Source: Nematostella vectensis
Taxonomy: Eukaryota; Cnidaria; Anthozoa; Actiniaria; Edwardsiidae
Length of the DNA: 64,000 bases
NCBI RefSeq assembly: GCF_932526225.1
Contig: NC_064035.1
Coordinates: forward strand, 7,563,501 to 7,627,500
Direction: 5' to 3'
Every line of letters begins with the position of its first letter. Positions within the stretch are counted from its first letter, which is position 1. The position numbers and the translations under genes were made by a program. This document shows positions 34,801-45,100 of this stretch, piece by piece. The notes beneath the pieces were generated by a model. It made no database searches. It was not told the DNA's origin and saw only the letters and a program-made list of their open reading frames with translations.

Positions 34801-36763
34801 GTTGCCATGTCAACAACCTACCCTCGACGTCAGTTCACTGATGACGACATGCAGCGATCGCTCACGGACCTTGGACTGGCGCCGAGCGCTACCATCATCG
34901 TGTCATCTGTAAGCGAGTATTGCTGACACGACCCATGACCTTGGCCCCCGACATTGACCACGATCCCTCCCCCCCCTCCCCCCTCCCTCCCTCCCCCCCT
35001 CCCTCCCTCCCTCCCCTCCCTCCCTCCGTCCCTCCCTCCCTCCCTCCCTCCCTCCGTCCCTCCCTCCCTCCCTCCCTCCCTCCCTCCCTCCCTCCCTCCC
35101 TCCCTCCCTCCCTCCCTCCCTCCCTCCCTCCCTCCGTCCCTCCCTCCCGCCCAAAAAAAATAATAATAAATAAAAAATCCTCTCCTCTCTCAATGGTTTA
35201 CAGGCTAACAAACGTTAGCCGCCGTGCTTCCTTCCTTCTTTTGACTATGCCTTTTGAATATTTGTCGGATGCCAGCACAAAGACTTTTAAACACGGGGTT
35301 CCGCTATAAAAGGGAAAGCTCCTCCCACCCCCAGGCTCAAGAACAATCAGTTATCAATCAGCCGTCAATGCGTCAACATGTCATGACAATTGTTCTGAGC
35401 GCTTAATTCAAATTTTATATTCTAAACCAAATTAAATATCATTCCTATACTTGTCGACCTAAAATGTTCTTATTTATAGTAAAATAATGCTATACCAAGC
35501 TGTGCGCCATCTTAAATACGAGCATTTTCATCACAGCAAAATAGTTTTATGCCAAGAGATAAGTAATTTTACAGGAGACTTATAATTTGAGACTGCTAGC
35601 GTGGCATTGTTATGATTATAATTGCAAATTAGAGCCCGGTGGTGGGAGGAGCTTTCCCTTTTATAGCGGAACCTCGTGTTTAAATATTAAATAAAACAGA
35701 ACAGAAATTTTCAAGCATGTAGGATCGTCAGTAATTACGCTCTCTGTTTTTGTAGGCCAAGGCAAGCTCGTCTGAGGTGGATTCAGCCGGGTTATTTGGA
35801 TGGCTTCTAGCGCCATTTATCGCCATCTTCACCTTCATCAGCGCTTTCCTATTTGGCAGCCCTGCCATGCAGCGTGGGTCGTACGGCGCTTCCAGTTCGC
35901 GGGAAAGAGAGGACATCCCACCTGAGCAATCCAAACCGGACAGGTACTTATACCTTACTTACCACCCCTTAAGCCCGGCGCACACGGTTAAAAAAAATTC
36001 ACTTTACGCACTGCCTAGCGAGGCCAGAAACTCACAGTGTGCGGACGTCGATCGAACGAAATTACGTCTCGCAAGCAACTGAGGCAAAATTATCTCCTGC
36101 TTGAACTTCGAGTTTCTGGCCTCGCGAGGCAGTGAACAAAGTGCACGCGTGAAACTTTCCTTACCAGCGCTCTACAAAGACTTTAAAAAGAACGGCTATA
36201 TTAAGTAGTAGTATCAGCAGAAGCTTTATTTTAAAGAAATAGCATTATCAATAGCAGCTATTTTAAGAAGGACTTTTAAGAACCCTTACTTGTGGCCCTC
36301 CGAAAAATAAATAAATCAAATTACAATAATTGTAATAAGTAATACCAATAAAGATAATATTTATTGGGATATTGATGAACAAATCCTCCCAGTCCTAGGA
36401 TACTACCATACATACTAAATACATCAGAATACTACCCTCAACACTTAGGGCGCGTTTTTTTACTCGTGATTCCGGAATGAGAATGATTAGAGTAGACAAA
36501 GCGCGCGTTCGTTTATCCAGCGTCCCAATTCCTGAATGGAATAAAGGCCAACCATTCCCATTCCAGAATTATAGGGGGGGGGGGGACGCGCCCTTAGTTT
36601 AATATCATCTTGTTTTACTCTAAGAACCGAGGTGCGGCGACGTGCGACTAGCCCACGTGGCTCGAACCAGTCATCGGACGGGAATATCCACCGCTTGCAG
36701 AACTTTCGAGACGATGAGGATGACCAAAACACATGGAATGGCAACTCGACTCAGCAGATGTGA
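24893..36763 (+). CDS. UBXN4: UBXN4 (erasin), ER-associated UBX protein, p97 cofactor
   Basis: Fourteen exons, all phases consistent: 24893-24974, 26093-26142, 27307-27362, 27925-27953, 28270-28388, 28613-28699, 29097-29153, 29576-29628, 30447-30501, 30993-31270, 34217-34319, 34777-34908, 35756-35943, 36625-36763; 475 residues (human 508). UBXN4 recruits p97/VCP to the ER for degradation of misfolded proteins. The N-terminus (MLWFTGSIPEAI) is thioredoxin/UAS-like to about residue 135; a Ser/Glu-rich linker follows; residues 197-280 are a charged coiled coil; the UBX domain is about 289-367; a hydrophobic hairpin spans about 379-401; the tail NTWNGNSTQQM is that of vertebrate UBXN4. AATAAA lies 46 bp past the stop (36809-36814). 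Intron 10 holds a GPCR gene. Confidence 0.95.
25151..25992. mobile_element. Nonautonomous element with ATCGAT-rich inverted ends (UBXN4 intron 1)
   Basis: CGCTATA flanks the element (25144-25150 and 25993-25999). The ends run CCCGGCGTAATTAATCGATG and its inverse CATCGATTAATTACGGCGGG. I count 12 ATCGAT in the left arm (25160-25340) and 8 in the right (25808-25980); the centre of about 460 bp is free of them. No coding capacity. A 7-8 bp duplication suits a hAT-type element. Confidence 0.75.
26181..26345. mobile_element. PIF/Harbinger-like MITE, GGGCGCG family, copy 2
   Basis: Flanked by TTA at 26178-26180 and 26346-26348. It starts GGGCGCGCTTTTTTACTC and ends AAAAACGCCCCC, with ATTCCGGAATG inside. 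Located in UBXN4 intron 2. Confidence 0.8.
26640..26910. repeat. Imperfect tandem duplication in UBXN4 intron 2
   Basis: About 26647-26740 and 26814-26905 share ATGAAGGAAAATT, CTCGCAGGCTA-like and ATTCTGGCTAC blocks in the same order, a diverged direct duplication spaced by about 165 bp. No further role visible. Confidence 0.45.
28780..28880. repeat. Trinucleotide microsatellite (TTG)n with ATT/ATC flanks
   Basis: A run of about 20 uninterrupted GTT/TTG units at about 28808-28866, flanked by ATT/ATC triplets, in UBXN4 intron 6. Reading frames over it are artefacts of the repeat. Confidence 0.9.
31937..32224. repeat. Six 48-bp tandem repeats abutting the nested GPCR
   Basis: Units start at 31937, 31985, 32033, 32081, 32129 and 32177 and appear identical. 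The array ends 27 bp before the GPCR start codon, so it lies in that gene's 5' UTR or core promoter. The period is a multiple of 3 and one frame through it is open (repeating SSLSVSSLINITHQGA), but it starts without ATG and stops at 32241, so I do not call it a gene. Confidence 0.9.
32252..33313 (+). CDS. Class A (rhodopsin-like) GPCR, nested in UBXN4 intron 10
   Basis: A single-exon seven-transmembrane receptor of 353 residues from ATG 32252 (an alternative Met follows at 32270). Class A hallmarks, numbered from 32252: N50 in TM1, LSDLA with D78 in TM2, C107 before TM3, DRY at 134-136, W162 in TM4, Tyr in TM5, CWLP at 250-253 in TM6, and NPALF at 288-292 for NPxxY. The N-terminus has an NAS glycosylation site. 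The extracellular loop before TM5 is short, without Cys, and TM5 lacks the usual Pro; both recall the melanocortin/EDG/cannabinoid/adenosine group, but the ligand cannot be assigned. AATAAA at 33443-33448 could end its transcript. Same strand as its host gene. Confidence 0.9.
   Translation: MRVSLTMSNASHPCYSHLASTISRESLSLSVFLVLIVLHIASMITATIWNCLIVVSVCVSRALNTPSMLLLANVSLSDLAIGTIAHPVFISWLFLDRFSRDREVIFCRLTFVCGFLNIFLGSVSLLSLTCLSADRYLALYLHLRYQVVVTAHRTVITCLVVWLSAALLAILWSVAPQSAFFAIGSLYVVACFTVFFFSYCKIYLVLARHMRQLLGERHPRGPRRRFALDIPRYKRSVIGSLYAYGAFVLCWLPCLIAMVISVLHDQGHHVPVYVVLGVSIAMFNSSINPALFCWRIGDVRAAVMKALRGIIRRRQEFEPHKSRTSQEHLRMHEIPHTIRVEDKSANDHNILLN
33549..34216. other. AT-rich rest of UBXN4 intron 10
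   Basis: Strongly AT-rich sequence after the GPCR and before UBXN4 exon 11. No gene recognised; the minus-strand frame at 33674-33958 is low-complexity. Confidence 0.3.
34285..34612. repeat. 164-bp tandem duplication including UBXN4 exon 11's 5' splice site
   Basis: Positions 34285-34448 are repeated almost exactly at 34449-34612. Each copy has the last 35 bases of exon 11, the GTGGGT donor and about 120 bp of intron with a CCCCCCTCCCCC block and an A-run. Only a few single-base differences are visible. Confidence 0.9.
34965..35155. repeat. (TCCC)n microsatellite, UBXN4 intron 12
   Basis: About 190 bp of almost uninterrupted CCCT/TCCC units with a few CCGT changes. C-rich on the plus strand and G-rich on the minus. 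Reading frames across it are repeat artefacts. Confidence 0.95.
35289..35680. mobile_element. MITE with about 40-bp inverted ends, UBXN4 intron 12
   Basis: The left end AAACACGGGGTTCCGCTATA continues into AAAGGGAAAGCTCCTCCCACC; the right end is the inverse, GGTGGGAGGAGCTTTCCC then TTTATAGCGGAACCTCGTGTTT. The interior is AT-rich and noncoding. Target duplication unclear (ends sit in TTTAAA-like sequence). Confidence 0.8.
36448..36593. mobile_element. PIF/Harbinger-like MITE, GGGCGCG family, copy 3
   Basis: Flanked by TTA at 36445-36447 and 36594-36596. It starts GGGCGCGTTTTTTTACTC and ends ACGCGCCC. Located in UBXN4 intron 13, ending about 30 bp before the last exon. Confidence 0.8.
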
Positions 36764-38508
36764 CGAGAAAATGGGAACAATTGTACGATAAAATACTATC
36801 TGATGTTAAATAAAGGAGGTCAAGAAATGGGGGGGCTGTTCACTGAGAGTTACTTAGTTACTCTATTCCAGTGTCGAGAGGAACTTGAATTAAAATTTAA
36901 AAAAAGTATTGGCTATTACAAGAAAATTTTGCTATTATCTAGTACTAAAGATATCTAGTACTAAAGAGGTGGTGCCCGCAGTCTGTTTGAGACTTGCAAC
37001 TGCAATCTATATTGCTGAAAATGGTTCTTACCCTCGCTTTCATGTCACAGAAAGGTGGAAAAGGTCTATTTAATTACCATATTGCTATCGAAGCCTTGCA
37101 TAATAGAATTGATTATTTTACCATATTTAAAAATGTTTCCTCGTACATATAAATGATTGCCAAGTCTCTAGCAAACTCTCCCGAAGAAAAGAAAGAAAGT
37201 TTTGATCTCCAGCAAAGTTGAGATTCAGGTTACTCGAAAAGGCAGTGTTTTCTTTGCAGCGCTTGTCCTCCGAGCAAGTTAAACTTTATATTTTCCAGTT
37301 AATGTCACTTTGAGAAGTTATCCAAGACTCGTCTTCTTAACTGACTGGCCGACTAACTGGCCCTGCCATGCTCTGCCCGTTTGATGGTTCAACTACTTGG
37401 AAGGTCAAATTATGAGCGTGACGTTTTCGACTCTAAATTGTAAACTAGACCCTGCGCGCAGGGTTGACTGGGATACCTGAGGGATTTAATGTGCATGTGA
37501 GGGATTGCCATATCAAGAAAATTTAGGCAAAAATTGTCGTTTTTCCCAAACGCGGTCACTTCCATATAAGGGAAGTAATATATTCCTTATTTGGAAAAAC
37601 TGCAACTGGTTGTCGTACCGCTAGTGCTTCGTGAACTTTATGATTTGTATTCAGAAGAGAAAGACAGTGACTGTGACCATCTTTATTCAAAGGTGAAAGT
37701 CTCTGCAAAGAAACTAAAATTCCTCGGTTCCAGACTCCCAAAACGACAACGTTTATTTCATATGAATTAGTTTGAACCACTGTGTTGTTATATGTATGAC
37801 AAAAAATGTTTTTTCTACCATTAAAAAGATTTAATTATTTAAGCAATGTTAACACTGATTGGGGCTATTATTGGAAGAAACGCCAGCTTTCCAGGCGGGG
37901 GAGGGGACCCCATAAAGGTAAATGGGGGTTAGGATCAAATTGGCTGTAAACCAAAGTGAGTAGTTATTATCAACAATATAATGGCCACCATTGTTTATTG
38001 CATTTATTATTTCACTTCTAAGCACAAAGTAAACAACAAGACAATAAATATTTTGGTGCCAAATGAGAGAGCCATATGGAATATCTGGATGTATATCAGG
38101 ATATTAAATTGGTAGCAGCCTAGTATCATCGTGTATTTAATATTTTATTCCTCATACACCAAATGCGATCTCCTGGGGGTAGACGGCATAAGCTAGCAAA
38201 GAGAACAAAATCATAGTGGAGCTGGAACTGTAAAAGAATACAGGAAAACATATATGGTAACGTTCATATTATTGTAAATTTGCTGTTACACCTAAAATGA
38301 GCCATAATGTAAGTACTGTTCAATAGTCTATATCAGACTACCGTAGTCTGGGCTAGGTAGTCGAGTCCCCGTCTCGTGTAGAATCGAAAATCCTCCCCAA
38401 CGGAATAGGGGTTTAAACCAATTTGAGTACGACTTTCATCAGCGACATCATAGATAGCAAAGCTTTGATTGCATTTCCAGTAATGAACTTGTCAATCTTG
38501 CCTTTTCA
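36764..38508. other. Convergent intergenic region downstream of UBXN4
   Basis: Contains the UBXN4 3' UTR with AATAAA at 36809-36814. Beyond that I see no gene, RNA gene or transposon ends. Confidence 0.35.
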
Positions 38509-38862
38509 CAGGCCCGTAGCCAGGATTTTGAGCGGGGTGGTTCGTTTTTCCATTTCAGCGGACCAAATTTCCGGTGTACCCCTCTCCTCGCCTTATTAGA
38601 TTAGGCAATCAATACTTCAAATAAATTCAATCTTGTTTCTAAAATTTTATTTTAATAGGGTGCTTTTTAACATATAGCGGTAATAAAAAAGATAATTATT
38701 TAAAAAAGATTTTTAAAGTTATCTTAAAGACATATTGATGTGATATCCAGCCAACGTTTTATTTTTTTGTTTGCTCTGAGCGGACCTTCAAGCCGGGTGT
38801 GTGTGTGTGTGTGGAGGGGGGGGGGGGGGGGTCTCGTCCGAAACCTCCTAGCTACGGCCCTG
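38509..38862. mobile_element. MITE-like element, CAGGCCCGTA family, copy 2
   Basis: Begins CAGGCCCGTAGCCAGG and ends CCTAGCTACGGCCCTG. The 5 bp TTTCA flank both sides (38504-38508 and 38863-38867). A GT-run and a G-run lie near the right end. Same termini and 5-bp duplication length as 2801-3107. Confidence 0.7.
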
Positions 38863-39729
38863 TTTCAACTTCACAAATGCAAGCGAGTCTCCGGTGAGAC
38901 TTCAAATTCCAATACTGTAATCACCGCCTGAGAGCTCTTAACAAGAATTGGAGCTCGGGCTTCCTGTGCATTGTGCAATTTTGCAAACTTGTCGGAGAAA
39001 AAACAGTTGCATTTTATGACTGTGCTACCACAGGTATCCCAGTAGATAGGATCGTTTCACCTTAAGCAAGCAACAGTGGCTCCCTCTCCCATACATATAG
39101 TGTATGGATAGCTCAAGAGTATTGCGAGAAAGGTAGATGTTTTACACCAGAAATATGCGACTTAGAAATCACATGACTTTAGCTTTTGGGGACAAAATAT
39201 CAACAACAAAAAGCTTACAGATCAGCCAGAAAATGCCAGAAGGGATTTATTTTCATTGAAGGATTCCTTGTTGCCCTCTACTGTAACGGCCAACGGCCAT
39301 GTGATTTCTTAGCGCAAGTCTATTCACTTTCACAGCTCCCTAACAACTTCAGTCCATTAAAAAGATAACAAAACCAACAAAAATCCGTGATAAGAGCATT
39401 TAGTTCTACTTGGGCTAAAAGGGCGCTGTGGTCTGGATGTAGTGTTTAAGGGCGTGTCAGAAATCCAATCAAATATATAAGTAAAATGGCAGACTTTATC
39501 AATAATCCTAACAGTTTTAAGAAAGCAGAAAATAAGGGTAGGCGTTTTAATTTCTAATTATACACAGCATAACACTAAATCATTATCCATGCAGACAGTA
39601 TTTTCAAGATGTTCATTTACTTGAACAATAAATATAATCCTTTTGGTCCAAGAAGCAAAATTCCTAGCTACAGCAGTTCCATCATAATTATCCTCTTATT
39701 AGACCAATTTGCTCATGCCCATTTAATGG
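38863..39729. other. Intergenic, downstream of DNAJC9
   Basis: Includes the 3' flank of DNAJC9 (minus strand). No gene recognised; short frames here have no domain content. Confidence 0.3.
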
Positions 39730-41716
39730 TCATGTTTTCTTTTGCTTCTTTGTTGTTGAAGCCTTGGATTTCTTTGGCTTACAGTACTTTGCTTCAAGGC
39801 CTGCTATCATACTGTCAAGAGCGCCTGCTCGATCTGTCTGCCTTTTTAGAATAAGCGACTGCAGACTCCCTTCATTGTTGCCAAGACCAAGTTCTGTAGC
39901 CATCTCCTCTGCTTCTGCGGCTTCCTGCTGAGCCTTTGTAGATTGAAAACAGAAGAAGAGTATAAGGCATGGCTTATCATGGGGAACAAATAAAAAATAA
40001 ATAAATATAAATGTATATATCCTACTTTATTTAATTTTGTTACTGGGGGATGTTGTAAAGACCATGGCACAAAATTTTTAAACTTTTCAGGAAAACGCAT
40101 AAAATATTGAAACTTTTTTCTTCCCCATCTGATATATCAAATTTAAATGAAAAGTATGAAAGGGGCAGTCATATCCCTTTTATACCAGATACTTGTGTTT
40201 AAGAAAGTTGGCCAATCATCATGTGTACCTTCTTTCTCCTGGTGTTCTTCTTGGCTTTACTCTCATGGGTGAATGTTTTGTACTTAGGAACCTTCTTCTC
40301 TTTGATCAACCCTTGTAATATTTCTGCAAAGCGATCTTCATCGCTATCATTGGAGCAGAGCATGTTTTCCATTATCTGGTCCATGTCACCTTTATAGTCT
40401 TCATAAGCAGACATTAGATCACTCAACTCCTCGTCTGAGCCTTTGTACGATGCCTCAAATTTCCTAATGTCCTCTAGCGTCACCTGTAACGAAATTTTTT
40501 TTAAGCTAGAAACCTTCATACATCAATAGGTGATTTTCAATAAGAAATTATATAACTTTTTGGGTTGCAAACTAGTGCCCACACCGGGGTTTTGTAGCAA
40601 AATAGTAACAAAAAGCAACATATTTGCATTGAGCTAACTTTTAGGATTTAAGGGAATAAGTGCAAGCTCTGAGATCCTTGGTACTGTTTGTGTCTTGCTG
40701 GTTACTGGGATACATTTGGTTATGAAATGCAATTACCTTTTTTTTACGGTTAGGGTCTTGTCCTATTACATATGTTATAAGCACTTTACCTCCAGTGAAT
40801 ACAGACTTTCCAATAATAAACAGCCTTTAAAAAAACCTAAAAGCAGGCTTGAAATCATATCATATAGCCTGGAAGTGTGGAGAAATACATGCAGTGTCGT
40901 ACGTGCTTAAAGGCATAAAAATGATGCAAACGGAAAGTGGCTGTGTAAGCTTCTATTACAGGAATCCATATATCAGACCCAGCTTCGTTAGAGACTCTGG
41001 TAGAGTGCTAACTCCAACGGAGCTTGTTGCATAATATTTCCATTTGTTAGTGGAAGTTAAAGTGGAATAACGGAAGTCTTCTTGCAAGAAATAAGAGACC
41101 TATTGTTATAATAATGCTGTGGCTATGCGATGTTTTAGAGATATTAAAATTCAGGAGCATGATTTATTGGGGAAAGGAAGTGTAAACCTTGTTTTTAGAC
41201 GGTCATTTTGAAATGCCATCACATAATTTATTATCCAAGGTTGAACGAAAACAACAACGAAGGTGTGGCTCACTGTGGGTTCTCTAAATAAGTTTTTGAT
41301 TACCCCTTTCTTTTTTCTTTGAATGTGTTTGCACGGGGTTCGGAGTGTTGTTACAGGTCCAGATATCCCGGCAATTAACTCTGTTTTAAATGAATGATTA
41401 CCTTTTTGAAAAGCAGTCTCCAATACTGGGTCCAGTCCCGATCTTCGTCGATGTTCTCTTCATCTATCTCACCGCTCTCATCATAGATGGCTCGTTTCTC
41501 TTTGTCAGATAGAATACAGTAGCTCTTACTTAACGCCTGAAACTTTCTTGTGGCTTTTTCCTTCTCCCCTTTGTCCGCGCGGTCAGGGTGAACTTGTAAG
41601 GAAATTTTGCGATATGCACGCTTGATTTCTGATTCTGAAGCAGTTTTAGACACACCCAATACATCGTAGAGGTTCTTCACTCCAAAAAGCCGATCTAATT
41701 CATCTAAGAACGGCAT
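39730..41716 (-). CDS. DNAJC9: DNAJC9-type J-domain histone co-chaperone
   Basis: Three exons, all phase 0: 41402-41716, 40229-40483, 39730-39933; 257 residues (human 260). DNAJC9 is a nuclear J-protein that stimulates Hsp70 and binds histones H3-H4. The J domain is about residues 16-80, with the essential HPD at 43-45 (LQVHPDRAD). The middle exon has VTLEDIRKFEASYKGSDEE, the acidic histone-binding region. The end has AEEMATELGLG, an LEAKYC motif near the C-terminus and a Lys-rich tail. Complete and typical of the family. Head-to-head with CMTR1, start codons 480 bp apart. Confidence 0.95.
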
Positions 41717-42196
41717 CTTATACCTCCTTTCCTTGAACTCGCGCCAAAATGTTTAGAAAAATATTCAACTAGTCCCAGTCTACACGGGGCAACTGTCATT
41801 CGCCTCTTTATGGGTTATGGGTACCCTGTTTTGTTTATAGCGAGGGGGAATTGTTTGTCCGATTTGATTGCAGGGCCTAAATAAAATGTTTAACATTGGT
41901 AGATAAGCAGTTTGTTTATAGTAAACTCAAGGCAAAAAAAAAAAAAAGTAAAAGAAAGAGAAAAAAAAAGAAGGGACAACAAATCGAAACGCTGTGATGG
42001 GGGCTGGGTACAAGTGGGCTCTTTGCATCCATGGTCAGCGGCTTTGATCTGAGTTCCTCGAATAAAAAAAGAATAGAATTGACGGCCAAACCAAAGTTCC
42101 TTTATTTATTTGGAGATCGCAAGGATTTGTTATTATTTGGCAACCATAAGGATAACTTATCTTAAGAAATTGTTGTCAAAAAGGAAATGATTAAAT
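41717..42196. promoter_or_regulatory. Shared divergent promoter region, DNAJC9 / CMTR1
   Basis: 480 bp between two start codons facing away from each other. It contains a purine run (about 41934-41978) but no named promoter motif I can defend. Confidence 0.55.
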
Positions 42197-45100
42197 ATGG
42201 AATCTTCTGAGAAAGAAAAGAAGAGAGGCTTGGACACTTCTGCAAACAGTCCCTCGCTTTGGCAAAGTACCTTCAGCAAAGATTCTAGCAGCACTGATGG
42301 GGTTCTATCAAAAAAGACGAAGCTAGGTTTGTTGATTGTGTCAGGGCAAACATTTAGTGTCCCGTGTAGAACCACGCTGGATTGAAGTTTGACTTTGGAG
42401 AGGCAAACGTAGTAACTTGGTTGTAAAGTGATGTTTGATTGTTGGGTGATGTTAGTAAAAAAAAGTATAAGATTAGACGATTCTTAAAAGTGAAGCGCCT
42501 ACGTTTTAGCCAGAACATAGTACATAGTACATAGTACATCCAATATTAATATTGGATATTCAATATTGTAACAAGGTACTCACTGTTGTACTGATATTTT
42601 TACCAGAACATTCAAGCTCTGAGTCAGATGGTGATCTTAGTCCTAGTTGGGACTCAAACACTCCTTCTTATGCCGCATTCATGGCACCTCGTGATGAACC
42701 GCAGCAGTCTACAGAAGATGGAGAAGCAAATGCCTACAGTTCTTTTGCAAAGCGGCAGTTGGTATGTCTGCAACAATGGACAATGCATCACAATTGCACA
42801 GCTAGAATTCAGCTAATGTGTTAACTTAAAAAGTACAATAGGATGTTTCTGCTAGCATTTGTTTACCACAATTATCTGTTATGATGTACTTTACGTATGT
42901 AAGAAATATTGGAAAGTATTTAAAAAGGTGGACAAAGAGTGTAGATGCTCTGGTACATACAGTAGGTGGAAACCATACAACTTTGCTACAATCAAATTCA
43001 AATTCAACTAGTTTCCTCCACAGGCAATTTATTTAAAAGAAAAGAAATAAAATATGGTTAACTGTTCATGCCTAGAGACCAAGCATACTTGTGGTTGTTC
43101 TCAAAGAGCCTATAAAACGGACAAATCAATATTATGTCTGTGACTTAACCATGTTGTTTTATGTGTGTTTTTTTAAAGGAAAGCATGGGTTACAAATCTG
43201 GAGAAGGACTTGGCAAGTACGGGCAAGGAAGACGGGAAATTCTAGAGGCTTCAAAGCAGAAAGGAAGGCGTGGTCTTGGTTTTAGTGTCAGGGGTTTTGA
43301 CGACAGCGAAGTGCTTGGATGGACTGAGGACAAGGTATGTTAAGATGCATTTCAAAATAGTGGGAGCCACAAAGGGCTCAATAAAAACAATAACAACAAG
43401 CATGACAATTAGGAAACCTTAGCAGGTAGGGTTGATAACCTTATATTTCTGATTCGACACAGAAAACCATGTTGAAATTTCAGAATTTTCATTTCTTGTA
43501 CATGTTTGTTTTCATTGATTATAATTTATTTGTCCTCAACATCAAAGTAATATATGCAGCAGGTGTCTAGGTGATAGGAAAATGCTTGAGAAGATTTACA
43601 AGTTTTTGCATCTTTATGTGCTTTAGGTGCAGATAGTGGAGCCGAGAGAGTTTATTCCATCATGCTCCTTACCTCCCCTGACAATGAATGAGATGAAGAC
43701 TTGGATTGTGATTGGTGAGGTCAGTATATGATGGACTAAAATAAATCTTAAAATTTAAGTACATGTATTGTGAAAATATTTTGGTGGTAATGGTTATGTA
43801 CTGTATCAATGACAAGCAAAAGGTGTGAACTGTCATTCTTGGCTCCAACACCTCCCCTTTTCCCATGTAAATCTGGGGCAAGCCAGGTACTACTAGTCAA
43901 TTAATAACTTTATAGTTTGACATGGAACAAATTAACTAAGTACCTCATCAATCATTAATAAAATCCTTCCAAAACTAGAGTAAAAAAAAAAAAAAAACGA
44001 AAAAAGCACAGCCATCAATAGATTTTGAGATGCTTTGCTCTGTGATTTAAGTAGACTTATTATATAGTCTTATTTAAGTTTCTTACTTGTCAAAATCTGT
44101 AGCCTTAGTAATGTGCAGAATTGTTCCTAGTTGGCATGTAATAAACTGACTACTAGCCCTTTTTTATAGAAAAATCCCACAATTGAAAGAGAGACACAGT
44201 TTTGTGATGAAGAGGTTTTGAAGGACATTCTCTCAAGCAAGGTACAGTAGTATTGTTACTTGACAATATACATAGTATACCCATTTGTGAAAAGGTTTAG
44301 CTTATGTCATTCTTCCATTTCATGTAATCCCTATAGAGTGTCTTTGATGCTTTGAGTGGTGATGAATTTCTTCGAGCAAGAACAAGGGCTAATCCATATG
44401 AACTTATCAGAGGAGCTATATTCCTTAACAGGTATGTTTGCTGATGCATGAGAGTGACCAAGGGTTTTCTCGACGAATCATAATGGCACAATTTTTTCAT
44501 ATCTTCGCATAGCATGTTTATGGTATAGTAACATTGATATAGCAACATGTATGTTTACGTGATGTGCTTTTACTTTTTAGGGCAGCAATGAAAATGGCAA
44601 ATATGGATTCAGCTTTTGATTTTATGTTTACAAGTCCAAAGAATGAGAAAGGAGTATGTTAAATATGTATTTCATTTTCTAAGAACTTGTTATGGGAATA
44701 CCTATATGTCTAGCAGACATTCTTAGCTTATTATTTACTATCTTTATTTGTTAGGAAGATCTTGTAAAACCAAATGAGCTGCTTTATTTTGCTGATCTTT
44801 GTGCTGGCCCTGGTGGCTTCTCTGAATATGTTCTTTGGAGAAAAACCTGGCATGCAAAAGGTTTTGGATTTACTCTGAAAGGTGAGTTTTTGGTTAAAAG
44901 CGGGTATTCGTACCATGGCACCTGGGGACATAAAAGGGGGATAATGGTTGTGACACGGGCAGAGGCAGGTGGCAGAGGTGAGGGCAGGTGGGTCATTGTG
45001 GGGATAATGCTACATTGAGTGGCGTTGGACCATAAGGAGTGTACAGGATAGTAATGCAATTGTTCTTACCATATAGGGCGTATAGGGTGAATGGGAAGAT

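Noticed and set aside
34903-35309. Pro/Ser-rich and Gly/Arg-rich frames on both strands
   Set aside because: These are translations of the TCCC microsatellite inside a UBXN4 intron.
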